8,752 bases of DNA from Chloroflexota bacterium (GTDB taxonomy: Bacteria > Chloroflexota > Anaerolineae > Anaerolineales > Villigracilaceae), in contig VGOX01000069.1 of assembly GCA_016875755.1 (NCBI GenBank), positions 1-8,752 on the forward strand, read 5' to 3'. Position 1 is the first letter of the stretch; each line of letters begins with the position of its first letter. A program made the translations under genes and the position numbers. Below are positions 1-6,860 of this stretch, piece by piece. The notes beneath the pieces were generated by a model that was not told the DNA's origin, made no database searches, and was given only the letters and a program-made list of their open reading frames with translations.

Positions 1-2330
1 TGCGCAGTTTTCTTCAAAGCTGCATACGAGGTAAATAGTACAAGCATCCGCCCGCCTGTGGCTTTGGCAGTGGAAATAAGGGTACGGTCTAGCGCCTGCT
101 GATAGTTGAAATTGTTCGGCTCAGGCATGTCGTTGGCGACATACAGCAGGGTGCTGGATTCATAATCGAATGGCGAGCCGAGCGAGAGCACGTCTACTTC
201 ATCGGCGGCGAGTGTGTTGCGGACGTAGCGGAAATCGCCGTGGGTGGTCATCGTGGCGGAAGCCATAATGACGCTGGCTTTTTCGTACCAAAGATGTTTT
301 TGCACCAACGGTCCGACTTTCAACGGCGCTGCATTGAGTGACAATCTTTCGCCGCGCGGGTTGACTTCGATCCAGTAGATCAACTCGTTGGATGGCTTGT
401 GCATCATGCCGGATGCGGCAGTTTCCGCTTCGGTCATGCGGCGGATGAGGGTGCTCAAACTGCCCATCACATCTTCCACATTGTCATAACCGTCACTAGA
501 TAACTCGCCGAGCGCCTTGTAAATTTCGTCCATTGTTTTGATCAGGTGAGACATCGTCTCGCTTACCTGCCCCCACAGCATTTCGAGATCGTCCCAGCCT
601 TGCACCGAGCGGGTGGACGGCACAACGCGCAACTGCCATGAATAGTTATTCTGTTGCTGACCCTCACGCTGTGCATTGATGAACTCGCCCAGATACAGAA
701 AGAATTCCTTGGAAAGCTGTTCGAGTCGAAATGTCTGGTCGGTGGCGCGTTTCGATTTTTGCTGGAGCAAGCCAAAGTCGGAGGGGCGAAGCGCGTTGTG
801 TGTTTCGGTCAACATCCTGCCGAGCACACCCGCAGACGAGCCGCCCAATTCCTTTAACATGCGGTCGAGGTCGTTTTGCGTCATGCGGAACGACAGTGCG
901 CTCGTGACCGCCGATTCCATGTGGTGTGCTTCATCCACAATGACATAATCGTATTCGGGCAAAACCTTGCTACCTGTCGAAACATCGGATAACAAAAGGG
1001 CGTGATTGACGATCAATAGATGGGAATTTTGCGCCGCCTGTTTTGCGCAGTAGAACGGACATGCGCCTCCCATTCGGCCGAGGCATGTTTCTGTTGAGCA
1101 GTTATCATCCTCCGCTGAGAGTCGCGACCATACCTCGCGTTCAATGGGACCATTCAGGTTCAATTCGTTGCGGTCACCGCTGGTATTTTCCAATTGCCAG
1201 ACGATCAGCTTTGCGAGAACGCGCATTTCATTGGCGTTGGCAGGTCCGTGCGAGCGCATGAAGCCCACTTTGCGCGGGCAGAGGTAGTTGATGCGTCCCT
1301 TCAAGACAGCGGCGCGCACGTCCATGTTGAGGGCAGCTTTCAGGTCGGGGATGTCTTTTTTGATGAGCTGGTCTTGCAGGTTGATGGTATTGGTGGAAAC
1401 GACTACACGGGTATTGTTCTGAAATGCGAACCACGCAGCAGGCACAAGGTAGGCAAAGGATTTACCAACACCCGTTCCTGCTTCAACCATGAGATGTTTG
1501 CCTTGTGACAAGGCATTCGTGACCGCCTTGAGCATTTCCACTTGCTCGCCGCGATGTTCGTAGGATTCGAAGTACTGCGAGAATGGACCGCCGTATTCGA
1601 GAACTGAAGCGACCTCCTCAGGGTCAAGCGGAATTGGCTCTTCCGTGCGCTGTACCGATGGCGCATCTTTTTGGGTTATTGGAGCCAGCGTCGGTTTGGG
1701 GAATGAGGAGCGGGTTGTCTTCTTCGGCTTGATGCCTTCCTTCACGCGGGCTTGCAGGGCTTGTTCAAACGCCCAGCCGGCGTCCCAATCGACGAAATTG
1801 CCGAGTTCCACGATCTCTTGCAGAGTCTCAAGCGAAAGCTCGCTGGCAAGGTCGAGCAGTCGGACGTAACAGGCATGCGTAACACGGGCATCGTCCAACG
1901 CACGGTGCGTGGCTGGGAGGGGGATGTTCAATTGCTGGCCGAGTGCGCCGAGGTTATAACGGCTGGCGGCTGGCATGAGTACGGAGGCGAGTTCGTAGGT
2001 GTCAATGGTTTGTTGATATTCGAACAACCCCGCCTTGCGCAAAAAGCCGATATCGAATTTGACATTGTGCCCCAAAATGGGCGCATCACCGACGAAGGCG
2101 GTGAGTTCATGGGCAATGTCGCGCAGGCGCGGCGCATTGCTCACCATGGCATTGTCTATGCCTGTTAAGCCTGTGATGAAATCAGGGATTTGTTTGCCGG
2201 GATTAATGAGTGTATTGAATTCGCCTTCGATGCGCCACCCATTGAATTTGACAGCGGCAACCTCAATAATGGCTTCGCGGTTTTCATCCAACCCGGTGGT
2301 TTCGATGTCCAAAGAAACGATGATGGTCAT
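1..2330 (-). CDS. dinG: DinG-family helicase with N-terminal DEDDh 3'-5' exonuclease (C-terminus outside window)
   Basis: The reading frame is open from the ATG at 2330 to the left edge (776 codons, no stop), so the protein is cut at its C-terminus. Residues 1-160 are a DnaQ-like exonuclease: ExoI LDIETTG with D8 and E10, ExoII GHNVKFD with D93, ExoIII with H142 and D147, a complete DEDDh set. From about residue 265 comes an XPD/DinG superfamily 2 helicase: Walker A GTGVGKS (residues 285-291), DEAH box (466-469, bases 924-935), and a SATM motif near base 255. Between Walker A and DEAH lie C351, C411, C416, C424 and C428, spaced like the iron-sulfur ligands of E. coli DinG. Helicase motifs V and VI are beyond the window. 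The likely role is unwinding or trimming DNA during repair, in the cytoplasm. An in-frame stop lies just upstream (2349-2351) and there is no Shine-Dalgarno sequence before the ATG. The family call is firm; the exact activity is inferred. Confidence 0.93.
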   Translation of the reverse strand, partial: MTIIVSLDIETTGLDENREAIIEVAAVKFNGWRIEGEFNTLINPGKQIPDFITGLTGIDNAMVSNAPRLRDIAHELTAFVGDAPILGHNVKFDIGFLRKAGLFEYQQTIDTYELASVLMPAASRYNLGALGQQLNIPLPATHRALDDARVTHACYVRLLDLASELSLETLQEIVELGNFVDWDAGWAFEQALQARVKEGIKPKKTTRSSFPKPTLAPITQKDAPSVQRTEEPIPLDPEEVASVLEYGGPFSQYFESYEHRGEQVEMLKAVTNALSQGKHLMVEAGTGVGKSFAYLVPAAWFAFQNNTRVVVSTNTINLQDQLIKKDIPDLKAALNMDVRAAVLKGRINYLCPRKVGFMRSHGPANANEMRVLAKLIVWQLENTSGDRNELNLNGPIEREVWSRLSAEDDNCSTETCLGRMGGACPFYCAKQAAQNSHLLIVNHALLLSDVSTGSKVLPEYDYVIVDEAHHMESAVTSALSFRMTQNDLDRMLKELGGSSAGVLGRMLTETHNALRPSDFGLLQQKSKRATDQTFRLEQLSKEFFLYLGEFINAQREGQQQNNYSWQLRVVPSTRSVQGWDDLEMLWGQVSETMSHLIKTMDEIYKALGELSSDGYDNVEDVMGSLSTLIRRMTEAETAASGMMHKPSNELIYWIEVNPRGERLSLNAAPLKVGPLVQKHLWYEKASVIMASATMTTHGDFRYVRNTLAADEVDVLSLGSPFDYESSTLLYVANDMPEPNNFNYQQALDRTLISTAKATGGRMLVLFTSYAALKKTA

Positions 2331-2350
2331 ATTAGAACAAGTGTACCATT

Positions 2351-2387
2351 AAGGCGCGGCATTTATTCAAAATAAATGCCGCGCCTT
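2351..2387 (-). terminator. Perfect 17-bp hairpin between the NERD-like gene and dinG
   Basis: The arms AAGGCGCGGCATTTATT (2351-2367) and AATAAATGCCGCGCCTT (2371-2387) are exact reverse complements around a 3-base loop. It starts 13 bases past the stop of the NERD-like gene and ends 20 bases before the dinG ATG. The position and stability suit transcription termination or 3'-end protection of the plsX transcript. However, no T-run follows on either strand, so it is not a textbook intrinsic terminator and may only reduce read-through into dinG. Confidence 0.55.
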
Positions 2388-2400
2388 GTGTATTTCCGAA

Positions 2401-3096
2401 TTATTCGGCTGAAAACAGATTCGTGATCTGGGCGACCTGCTCGCTTGTCAGTGCGCGGCTCTTTGCGCCCTGACGCATGAATTCCTTGAGTTGTTTTAGT
2501 TTCATTGCAGGGATGGGCGATTCGCCCGCTTCCAACTCGACCTTTTCATTGGTGAAGACCAAAATGGGTTTTATCTCAGGGACGTTCGATTCGCCCAAAT
2601 TCTTTACGAGGAATTTTTTCAAAGATGTGGGTTCACCTTCCGCTTCAAGGTCTGGGCGGCCGATGCCTTCCTGCCCGAATACGCGCATATACGCTTGAAA
2701 GAATCCGCCGCCGCGTACTCTCCAGCGTTTCTTGTCAAAGAATATTTGTCCGCCTTGTTGGAAGGGCAGGATGACCCACACACCTGACGGTCCTACCAGT
2801 AAGTGAGATACTGGAGCAGTGTAATGGAACATGTGAAATTCGCTATGCAAACCTTTTAGGCCTGCATCCAGCCTTTCGTCGGGGCGCGGGGAGCGTCCGT
2901 AGCGGGTACCCATATACATGCCAACTTGTGTCATGATAAAGCCGACAGCCAGACAGATCAGGGAGATGGTGAATAGCTCGGGGCGGGTAAAGGAAATATA
3001 CATGCCCACGCCAAGTACCACCAACGCACCAAGGCTTAAGTACTGACCGATCGTTCCGTTCCGTTTGATAAGTTTCTCGTTCTTGATGATCTTCAT
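2401..3096 (-). CDS. Two-helix membrane protein with a degenerate NERD-like domain
   Basis: This is a 231-residue protein with two predicted membrane helices near the N-terminus (about 17-35 and 41-62). A soluble part follows that is probably cytoplasmic. Residues about 76-185 resemble the NERD (nuclease-related) domain: an LDAGLKGL stretch, then HLLVGPSGVWVI (98-109), a GGQIFF strand, a W in a short basic strand (125), and a late hydrophobic strand KPILVFTN (176-183). In NERD proteins the strand after the GxxG(V/I) segment normally carries an E-x-K nuclease signature. Here the equivalent place reads LPF, so the catalytic residues appear lost. The C-terminal 40 residues are charged and probably helical. 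The ATG lies one base after the plsX stop (TAACATG), with only a distant GAGAG as ribosome site, so translation is probably coupled to plsX. Its function is unknown; the fold call is tentative. Confidence 0.8.
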   Translation of the reverse strand: MKIIKNEKLIKRNGTIGQYLSLGALVVLGVGMYISFTRPELFTISLICLAVGFIMTQVGMYMGTRYGRSPRPDERLDAGLKGLHSEFHMFHYTAPVSHLLVGPSGVWVILPFQQGGQIFFDKKRWRVRGGGFFQAYMRVFGQEGIGRPDLEAEGEPTSLKKFLVKNLGESNVPEIKPILVFTNEKVELEAGESPIPAMKLKQLKEFMRQGAKSRALTSEQVAQITNLFSAE

Positions 3097-3097
3097 G

Positions 3098-4114
3098 TTA
3101 TTTTTTCAAACTCTCTTCGATGGCTGATTTCATTGCGTCTAAGACTTTTACATCTACTGCGTGTTTTGCCACACGAATGGCATTCTTGATGGCGAAGTCG
3201 TCCGAGCGGCCATGACCGATAAAGACCAATCCGTTGATGCCAAGCATGGGAGCAGCACCCTGTTCAGCGGGGTCAAGCAGGCGTTTGATCGCACCGAGCG
3301 CAGGCTTCACCAGCAGTCCACCGATCTTGGTGAGGATGCTGCCGTTTTTGATGATCTCGCGGATCTTATCAGTGATCAACTTTGCAACCGCTTCAGATGA
3401 CTTGAGCATGACATTGCCTGTAAAGCCGTCTGTCACCGCCACATCCACCTTCCCACCGATGACTTCCTTGCCCTCGACATTGCCGAAATAATTCAAGTTG
3501 GATGCCTTGAAAAGCGGCGTGGCTGCTTTTACAAGTTCATTGCCCTTGCCTTCTTCCTCTCCGTTTGAGATCAACCCAACTTTGGGGTTTTTCACTCCGC
3601 GCACCTTCTCTGCATAAATGCTTCCCAGAATCCCAAATTGGAAAAGATTTTCAGGTTTGCAATCTGGGTTTGCGCCGATGTCCAACACAACGCAAGTTCC
3701 AGTTGCGGTGGGGAAGATGGGAGCCAGGGCTGGGCGATCCACTCCACGGATGCGTCCGAGGCGGAAGAGGGCAGTGACCATACCTGCACCTGTGTTGCCA
3801 GCCGTCACAAATGCATCGGCTTCACCGTTCTTCACTAAGTCCATGCCGACTGCCATCGAATTCTTCGAATCTTTGGCGCGGGCTTTCAACACAAGTTTTT
3901 CACCTTTATCGTCCATGCCTAGCATTTCAGGCGCGTGAACAGTGCGGATGTTAAGTCCCTGTGTGTTTTGCGCGTCCAGTACAGGCTTGATCTTCTCTTC
4001 ATCACCGACCAGAATAATTTCCACTCCATACTCGCGGGCAGATTGCACTGCGCCCACAACATCAGGGGTTGGGTGGTCGTCACTTCCCATTGCATCTACA
4101 ACGATTCGAGCCAT
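3098..4114 (-). CDS. plsX: Phosphate acyltransferase PlsX
   Basis: This 338-residue protein matches the usual PlsX length. PlsX converts acyl-ACP and phosphate to acyl-phosphate, the donor used by PlsY to acylate glycerol-3-phosphate in the first step of bacterial phospholipid synthesis; it acts at the inner face of the membrane. Family marks are VDAMGSD at the N-terminus (6-12), KNSMAVG (84-90), VTAGNTGAG (103-111), VLDIGAN (143-149), and VTDGFTGNVMLKSSE (227-241), with LGINGLVFIGHG near the end. I chose the ATG at 4114: AAGGAGA (4124-4130) leaves 10 bases between its GGAG core and this codon. The in-frame TTG at 4123 sits one base from that ribosome site and is too close. The gene heads a minus-strand unit with the NERD-like gene. 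A possible promoter overlaps the tRNA-Leu promoter upstream. Confidence 0.96.
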   Translation of the reverse strand: MARIVVDAMGSDDHPTPDVVGAVQSAREYGVEIILVGDEEKIKPVLDAQNTQGLNIRTVHAPEMLGMDDKGEKLVLKARAKDSKNSMAVGMDLVKNGEADAFVTAGNTGAGMVTALFRLGRIRGVDRPALAPIFPTATGTCVVLDIGANPDCKPENLFQFGILGSIYAEKVRGVKNPKVGLISNGEEEGKGNELVKAATPLFKASNLNYFGNVEGKEVIGGKVDVAVTDGFTGNVMLKSSEAVAKLITDKIREIIKNGSILTKIGGLLVKPALGAIKRLLDPAEQGAAPMLGINGLVFIGHGRSDDFAIKNAIRVAKHAVDVKVLDAMKSAIEESLKK

Positions 4115-4146
4115 GTCGATCAATCTCCTTTATTGAAAATCTGTGC

Positions 4147-4174
4147 TTGACAAGAAAAGCAAGCCGATTATAAT
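4147..4174 (+). promoter_or_regulatory. Consensus sigma-70-type promoter for tRNA-Leu
   Basis: TTGACA (4147-4152) and TATAAT (4169-4174) both match the consensus exactly and are 16 bases apart. The expected start is about 4181, leaving a leader of about 7 bases before the tRNA at 4188. Such a strong core promoter fits a stable RNA gene. Confidence 0.88.
4167..4172 (-). promoter_or_regulatory. Possible -10 box of a divergent plsX promoter
   Basis: The sequence ATTATAAT (4167-4174) is its own reverse complement, so a second TATAAT is present on the minus strand at 4172-4167. A start about 7 bases further would give a plsX leader of about 45 bases containing the AAGGAGA ribosome site. No good -35 box is visible at the expected place, which falls inside the tRNA acceptor stem, so this is only a candidate. 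Confidence 0.35.
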
Positions 4175-4187
4175 ACTGCCTGCTCGC

Positions 4188-4269
4188 GCGCTGGTGCTGG
4201 AATTGGCAGACAGGCATGGTTGAGGGCCATGTGCCGCAAGGCGTGGAGGTTCAAGTCCTCTCCAGCGCA
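4188..4269 (+). tRNA. tRNA-Leu(GAG)
   Basis: The sequence folds as a class II (long variable arm) tRNA. The acceptor arm is GCGCTGG (4188-4194) with CCAGCGC (4262-4268) and discriminator A4269. The anticodon stem is CATGG/CCATG (4215-4219, 4227-4231) around loop TTGAGGG, giving anticodon GAG (4222-4224), which reads CUC and CUU leucine codons. The variable arm is TGCCGCAAGGCGT (4232-4244) with a GCC/GGC stem. The T arm is GGAGG/CCTCT (4245-4249, 4257-4261) around TTCAAGT. The 3' CCA is not encoded (CAA follows A4269), so it must be added by the tRNA nucleotidyltransferase. Confidence 0.97.
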
Positions 4270-4270
4270 C

Positions 4271-4307
4271 AAGACATCCCAAGTATTCAGGGATGTCTTT
4301 TATTTTA
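4271..4307 (+). terminator. Intrinsic terminator of tRNA-Leu
   Basis: A 10-bp perfect stem, AAGACATCCC (4271-4280) and GGGATGTCTT (4290-4299), closes a 9-base loop and is followed by the T-rich TTATTTT. It starts two bases after the tRNA end, so the tRNA appears to be a single-gene transcription unit. Confidence 0.88.
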
Positions 4308-4379
4308 AACAAAATCAACTACATTGGATTTATATCCTGAGGCTGCATGGATGGGGATTATACCCGCTTCATTTTCGAC

Positions 4380-4421
4380 CTTGAAGCTGATTCAGCATGG
4401 ACGCATTCGCCATGCTTCAAG
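4380..4421 (-). repeat. Inverted repeat at the 3' end of the DDAH gene
   Basis: CTTGAAGC (4380-4387) and GCTTCAAG (4414-4421) are exact reverse complements, and the second arm includes the DDAH stop codon (4417-4419). An alternative stem AGCATGG/CCATGCT (4394-4400, 4410-4416) competes for part of the same bases. On the minus strand the hairpin is not followed by a T-run, so it is at best a weak or Rho-assisted end for the transporter-DDAH transcript. The rest of the gap from 4308 to 4379 shows nothing I recognise. Confidence 0.35.
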
Positions 4422-5184
4422 TTGTTTCTATGATCAAGCTGCAACAGGTCACAGCCCCCTCCGCCTTTGCCAATTCATCCAAATGTACATTGACCACGCT
4501 GTACCCCTTTTCTTCGAGCATCTTTTGGGTCTTCGGGAAGGTCGTCGGGTAGATGATTGTGCCGTTGACGGGCAAACAATTTGCGGCGAAGGGTTCTGAG
4601 GCGTCCACGTCGATGAGAAGAAATCCGTTGAAGTGAGAGTCGTCCACCCAGTTCTTGTTGATGAGCAGAGTTGTGTCATCCACACGCGTCACGGCGGTTT
4701 TGAGATGCAGGCAATCTGTTAGTTCAACTCCGAGAACCTTGTAACCAAACTTGCCAAGTGCTTCGTTCAGTTGATCGACGGCCTGCATGTTGCTGCGTGT
4801 GGACAAGCCCACGTAGATATTATTTCCAAGTATGAGCACATCGCCGCCATCAACCGTTGCAGGCTCTGTGATATGCACAAGAGTGCGATAAGGTGACAAA
4901 GCGCGGATGATGGATTCGGTTTCGGGCTTGCGTGAATCGGGGCCTGGCCTGGTAATGACGGCAGCCTCGGGCAAAATGAAAGCCGTGTCTTCAACGAAAA
5001 CCGAGTCGGGCAGATCTGGTTCTTCGGGAAGTTCAACCACCTGACACCCAGCACGCGCGAGCGCTTTTACATATTCATCATGTTGAGCGCGGGCAATCTC
5101 AAGGTCAATGGGCGTACGATCGATGTGGGTAATTTCGCATTCATTGAAGCGCGGGCTGACTTTGCGGGTGATGGCAACGACCAT
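4417..5184 (-). CDS. Dimethylarginine dimethylaminohydrolase (DDAH) family protein
   Basis: This 255-residue protein belongs to the amidinotransferase/DDAH (pentein) fold. DDAH hydrolyses asymmetric dimethylarginine or monomethylarginine to citrulline and an amine. The sequence carries LPDSVFVEDTAF (58-69) with substrate residues D60, E65 and D66, ITRPGPDSR (77-85) ending in R85, VDGGDVL (111-117) with catalytic acid D112, YVGLSTR (124-130), catalytic H160 in DCLHLKT, and nucleophile C247 in VTCCS (245-249). The C-terminal TCCS and the DGGDVL segment are closer to animal DDAH than to arginine deiminase, which is longer (about 400 residues). The length is normal for DDAH. Its ATG shares one base with the ATPase stop (TAATG), so translation is coupled to the transporter. 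This placement suggests the transporter supplies its substrate. Activity on another guanidino compound remains possible. Confidence 0.9.
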   Translation of the reverse strand: MVVAITRKVSPRFNECEITHIDRTPIDLEIARAQHDEYVKALARAGCQVVELPEEPDLPDSVFVEDTAFILPEAAVITRPGPDSRKPETESIIRALSPYRTLVHITEPATVDGGDVLILGNNIYVGLSTRSNMQAVDQLNEALGKFGYKVLGVELTDCLHLKTAVTRVDDTTLLINKNWVDDSHFNGFLLIDVDASEPFAANCLPVNGTIIYPTTFPKTQKMLEEKGYSVVNVHLDELAKAEGAVTCCSLIIETT

Positions 5185-5945
5185 TAACCGCTGCCTGTAC
5201 GGTAACGAACAATGAGTGCTTCGGTGCGGGGGTCTTTGGGTTCATTGAAGATCTGCTCTGGCTTTCCGTCTTCGATCAATTCACCATCTGCCATAACGAT
5301 GACACGGTCTGCCACTTCGCGGGCGAAGCCCATTTCATGGGTGACGACGAGCATGGTCATGCCGTCCTTGGCGACCTTTTTCATGACGTTCAGCACCTCG
5401 CCGATGAGCTCGGGGTCAAGCGCGGATGTGGGTTCATCGAAGAGCATGACGCGCGGTTCCATCGTCAGGGCGCGGGCAATGGCGACGCGTTGTTTTTGTC
5501 CGCCAGAGAGGCGGTTGGGATATTCGTCTTTTTTGAATAGCAAACCAACGCTATCAAGGTTATGCTCGGCAAGTTCAATGGCTTGTTGGCGGTCCATGCC
5601 TTTGACGGTGACAGGGCCTTCAATGACGTTTTCCAACACCGACATGTGCGGGAAGAGATTGAATTCCTGAAAGACCATTCCTGTTTTCAGGCGCACGTCA
5701 TGCACCAGCTGACGATGCGCTCTTCCTTTTTCACCGCTGTTCACGTGCAGGCCGTCCACTTCAATAGAGCCATGGGAAGGCTCTTCGAGAAAATTGATGC
5801 AGCGTAACAGGGTGCTTTTGCCCGAGCCGCTGCGTCCGATCAAGCAGACGACTTCGCGTTCAGCCACTTCAAGGCTGACATTTTTCAATACATGTAAACG
5901 TCCAAAATATTTGTCGAGGTTGGAGATTTTTACAATGGTGGACAT
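5184..5945 (-). CDS. Polar amino-acid ABC transporter ATPase (GlnQ/HisP/ArtP type)
   Basis: This 253-residue protein has the normal length for the family and is the energising subunit on the cytoplasmic face of the importer. Motifs in order: Walker A GRSGSGKST (37-45), Q-loop FQEFNLFPH with Q93, ABC signature LSGGQKQR (146-153), Walker B VMLFDEP (166-172), D-loop SALD (174-177), and switch histidine H203 in VVTHEM. The FNLFPH and ARALTMEP segments are typical of the PAAT (polar amino-acid) subfamily. The ATG at 5945 starts one base after the permease stop, with GGAG nine bases before it inside the permease gene. Its TAA overlaps the DDAH ATG by one base. All catalytic motifs are intact. Sequence alone does not fix the substrate. 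Confidence 0.96.
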   Translation of the reverse strand: MSTIVKISNLDKYFGRLHVLKNVSLEVAEREVVCLIGRSGSGKSTLLRCINFLEEPSHGSIEVDGLHVNSGEKGRAHRQLVHDVRLKTGMVFQEFNLFPHMSVLENVIEGPVTVKGMDRQQAIELAEHNLDSVGLLFKKDEYPNRLSGGQKQRVAIARALTMEPRVMLFDEPTSALDPELIGEVLNVMKKVAKDGMTMLVVTHEMGFAREVADRVIVMADGELIEDGKPEQIFNEPKDPRTEALIVRYRTGSG

Positions 5946-5946
5946 T

Positions 5947-6786
5947 CTATCGGTCTCCTTTGGAGAGGCGGGCTTCGATAATGCTTTGGACGTAGGTGAG
6001 GATCAGTGTCATCACCCAGTAAAAGACGGCCGCCATGATGAGCGCTTCCAGATTGTTGAATTGGGCACGTCCCACACGGGTGGCACGCCACATGATCTCC
6101 TGTACAAACCCTGTTGCAGAAACCAGCGCGGAGTCTTTCGTCATGGCGATGAATTCATTGCCAACGGGCGGAATGGCGAAGCGCAGTGCCTGTGGTAAGA
6201 CCACGCGGCGCATCGTCTGCCAGGGAGTCATGCCCAGTGCTGCGGCGGCTTCGATCTGGCCCTTTCCAACGGAGGCAAGCCCTGCACGGAAGATCTCACT
6301 CATATAGGCGCCATAGTTCAAACCAAGTGCCAAAACACCTGCCAACAGACCCGTGAGAACGATTCCCAATTGGGGTAGGGCAAGGAAGAAAAAGAATATC
6401 TGTAAATAAAGCGGCGTTCCGCGAATGAGCGAGACGTAGAATGTGCTGAGCGCGTACAGAGGTGGGAAGGTGGAGAGACGTCCCAGCGCGGCAAGAAGCG
6501 CAAGGATCATGGCGAGCGTGATCGCGAGGACGGAAACCAATAAGGTTTGCGGCAGACCCTTGGCAATGAATCCCATGTTGTTAATAATGAATTCGGTATT
6601 TAATTCAATGGTCTTTATGCCAAGGAAGTTTTGCCCGCTGAAAAAATACACGATGATAAGGAAAAAGATACCCCATGAAGCCCCCACGTTTCGATTGAAC
6701 CGCTGTTTTTGCCTTTGTTGGGCTTCAAACAACAAATCGCCCTGTGATTTGACTTCGCCTTTGTTTTCTGTGCCAAATGCGCTCAT
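5947..6786 (-). CDS. Polar amino-acid ABC transporter permease (HisM/GlnP type)
   Basis: This 279-residue protein has five likely membrane segments (about 36-50, 79-101, 110-140, 141-160 and 243-266). It forms the channel, probably as a homodimer because only one permease gene is present. The cytoplasmic EAA loop that docks on the ATPase is clear: QIEAAAALGMTPWQTMRRVV (177-196), followed by LPQALRFAIPP. The IRGTPLYLQ segment (121-129) and NEFIAMTKDSAL (210-221) are also typical of the family. The open frame extends 37 codons further upstream to 6897, overlapping the binding-protein gene. I chose the ATG at 6786 because AAGGTG lies 8 bases before it and the family-like sequence starts there. 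The extra hydrophilic N-terminus of about 35 residues before the first helix is somewhat long for the family. Confidence 0.94.
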   Translation of the reverse strand: MSAFGTENKGEVKSQGDLLFEAQQRQKQRFNRNVGASWGIFFLIIVYFFSGQNFLGIKTIELNTEFIINNMGFIAKGLPQTLLVSVLAITLAMILALLAALGRLSTFPPLYALSTFYVSLIRGTPLYLQIFFFFLALPQLGIVLTGLLAGVLALGLNYGAYMSEIFRAGLASVGKGQIEAAAALGMTPWQTMRRVVLPQALRFAIPPVGNEFIAMTKDSALVSATGFVQEIMWRATRVGRAQFNNLEALIMAAVFYWVMTLILTYVQSIIEARLSKGDR

Positions 6787-6813
6787 CGGTTTATCACCTT
6801 TTTGATAGAAATA

Positions 6814-6842
6814 AAGGGAAGCGGTATGAAACCGCTTCCCTT
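6814..6842 (-). terminator. Stem-loop between binding-protein and permease genes (probable attenuator)
   Basis: AAGGGAAGCGGT (6814-6825) and ACCGCTTCCCTT (6831-6842) form a perfect 12-bp stem with a 5-base loop, 18 bases past the binding-protein stop. On the minus strand it is followed by TATTTCTATC, a partial T-tract. Such stem-loops often cause partial termination or stabilise the upstream message, so that binding protein is made in excess over the membrane subunits. The effect here is inferred. Confidence 0.6.
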
Positions 6843-6860
6843 CGGTGTTGTTAGTAGTAC

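Noticed and set aside
4115..4123. TTG start for plsX three codons upstream of the ATG
   Set aside because: It lies one base from the AAGGAG sequence, too close for initiation; the ATG at 4114 is correctly spaced.
4130..4318. A 62-codon minus-strand frame across the tRNA
   Set aside because: It is antisense to tRNA-Leu and its terminator, which are structurally certain.
4417..5184. Arginine deiminase as the identity of the pentein-fold hydrolase
   Set aside because: The protein is about 255 residues rather than about 400, and its SVFVEDTA, DGGDVL and TCCS motifs fit DDAH better.
5212..6198. Plus-strand open frames of 81-152 codons opposite the ATPase and permease
   Set aside because: They are shadows of well-supported ABC transporter genes whose motifs are all on the minus strand.
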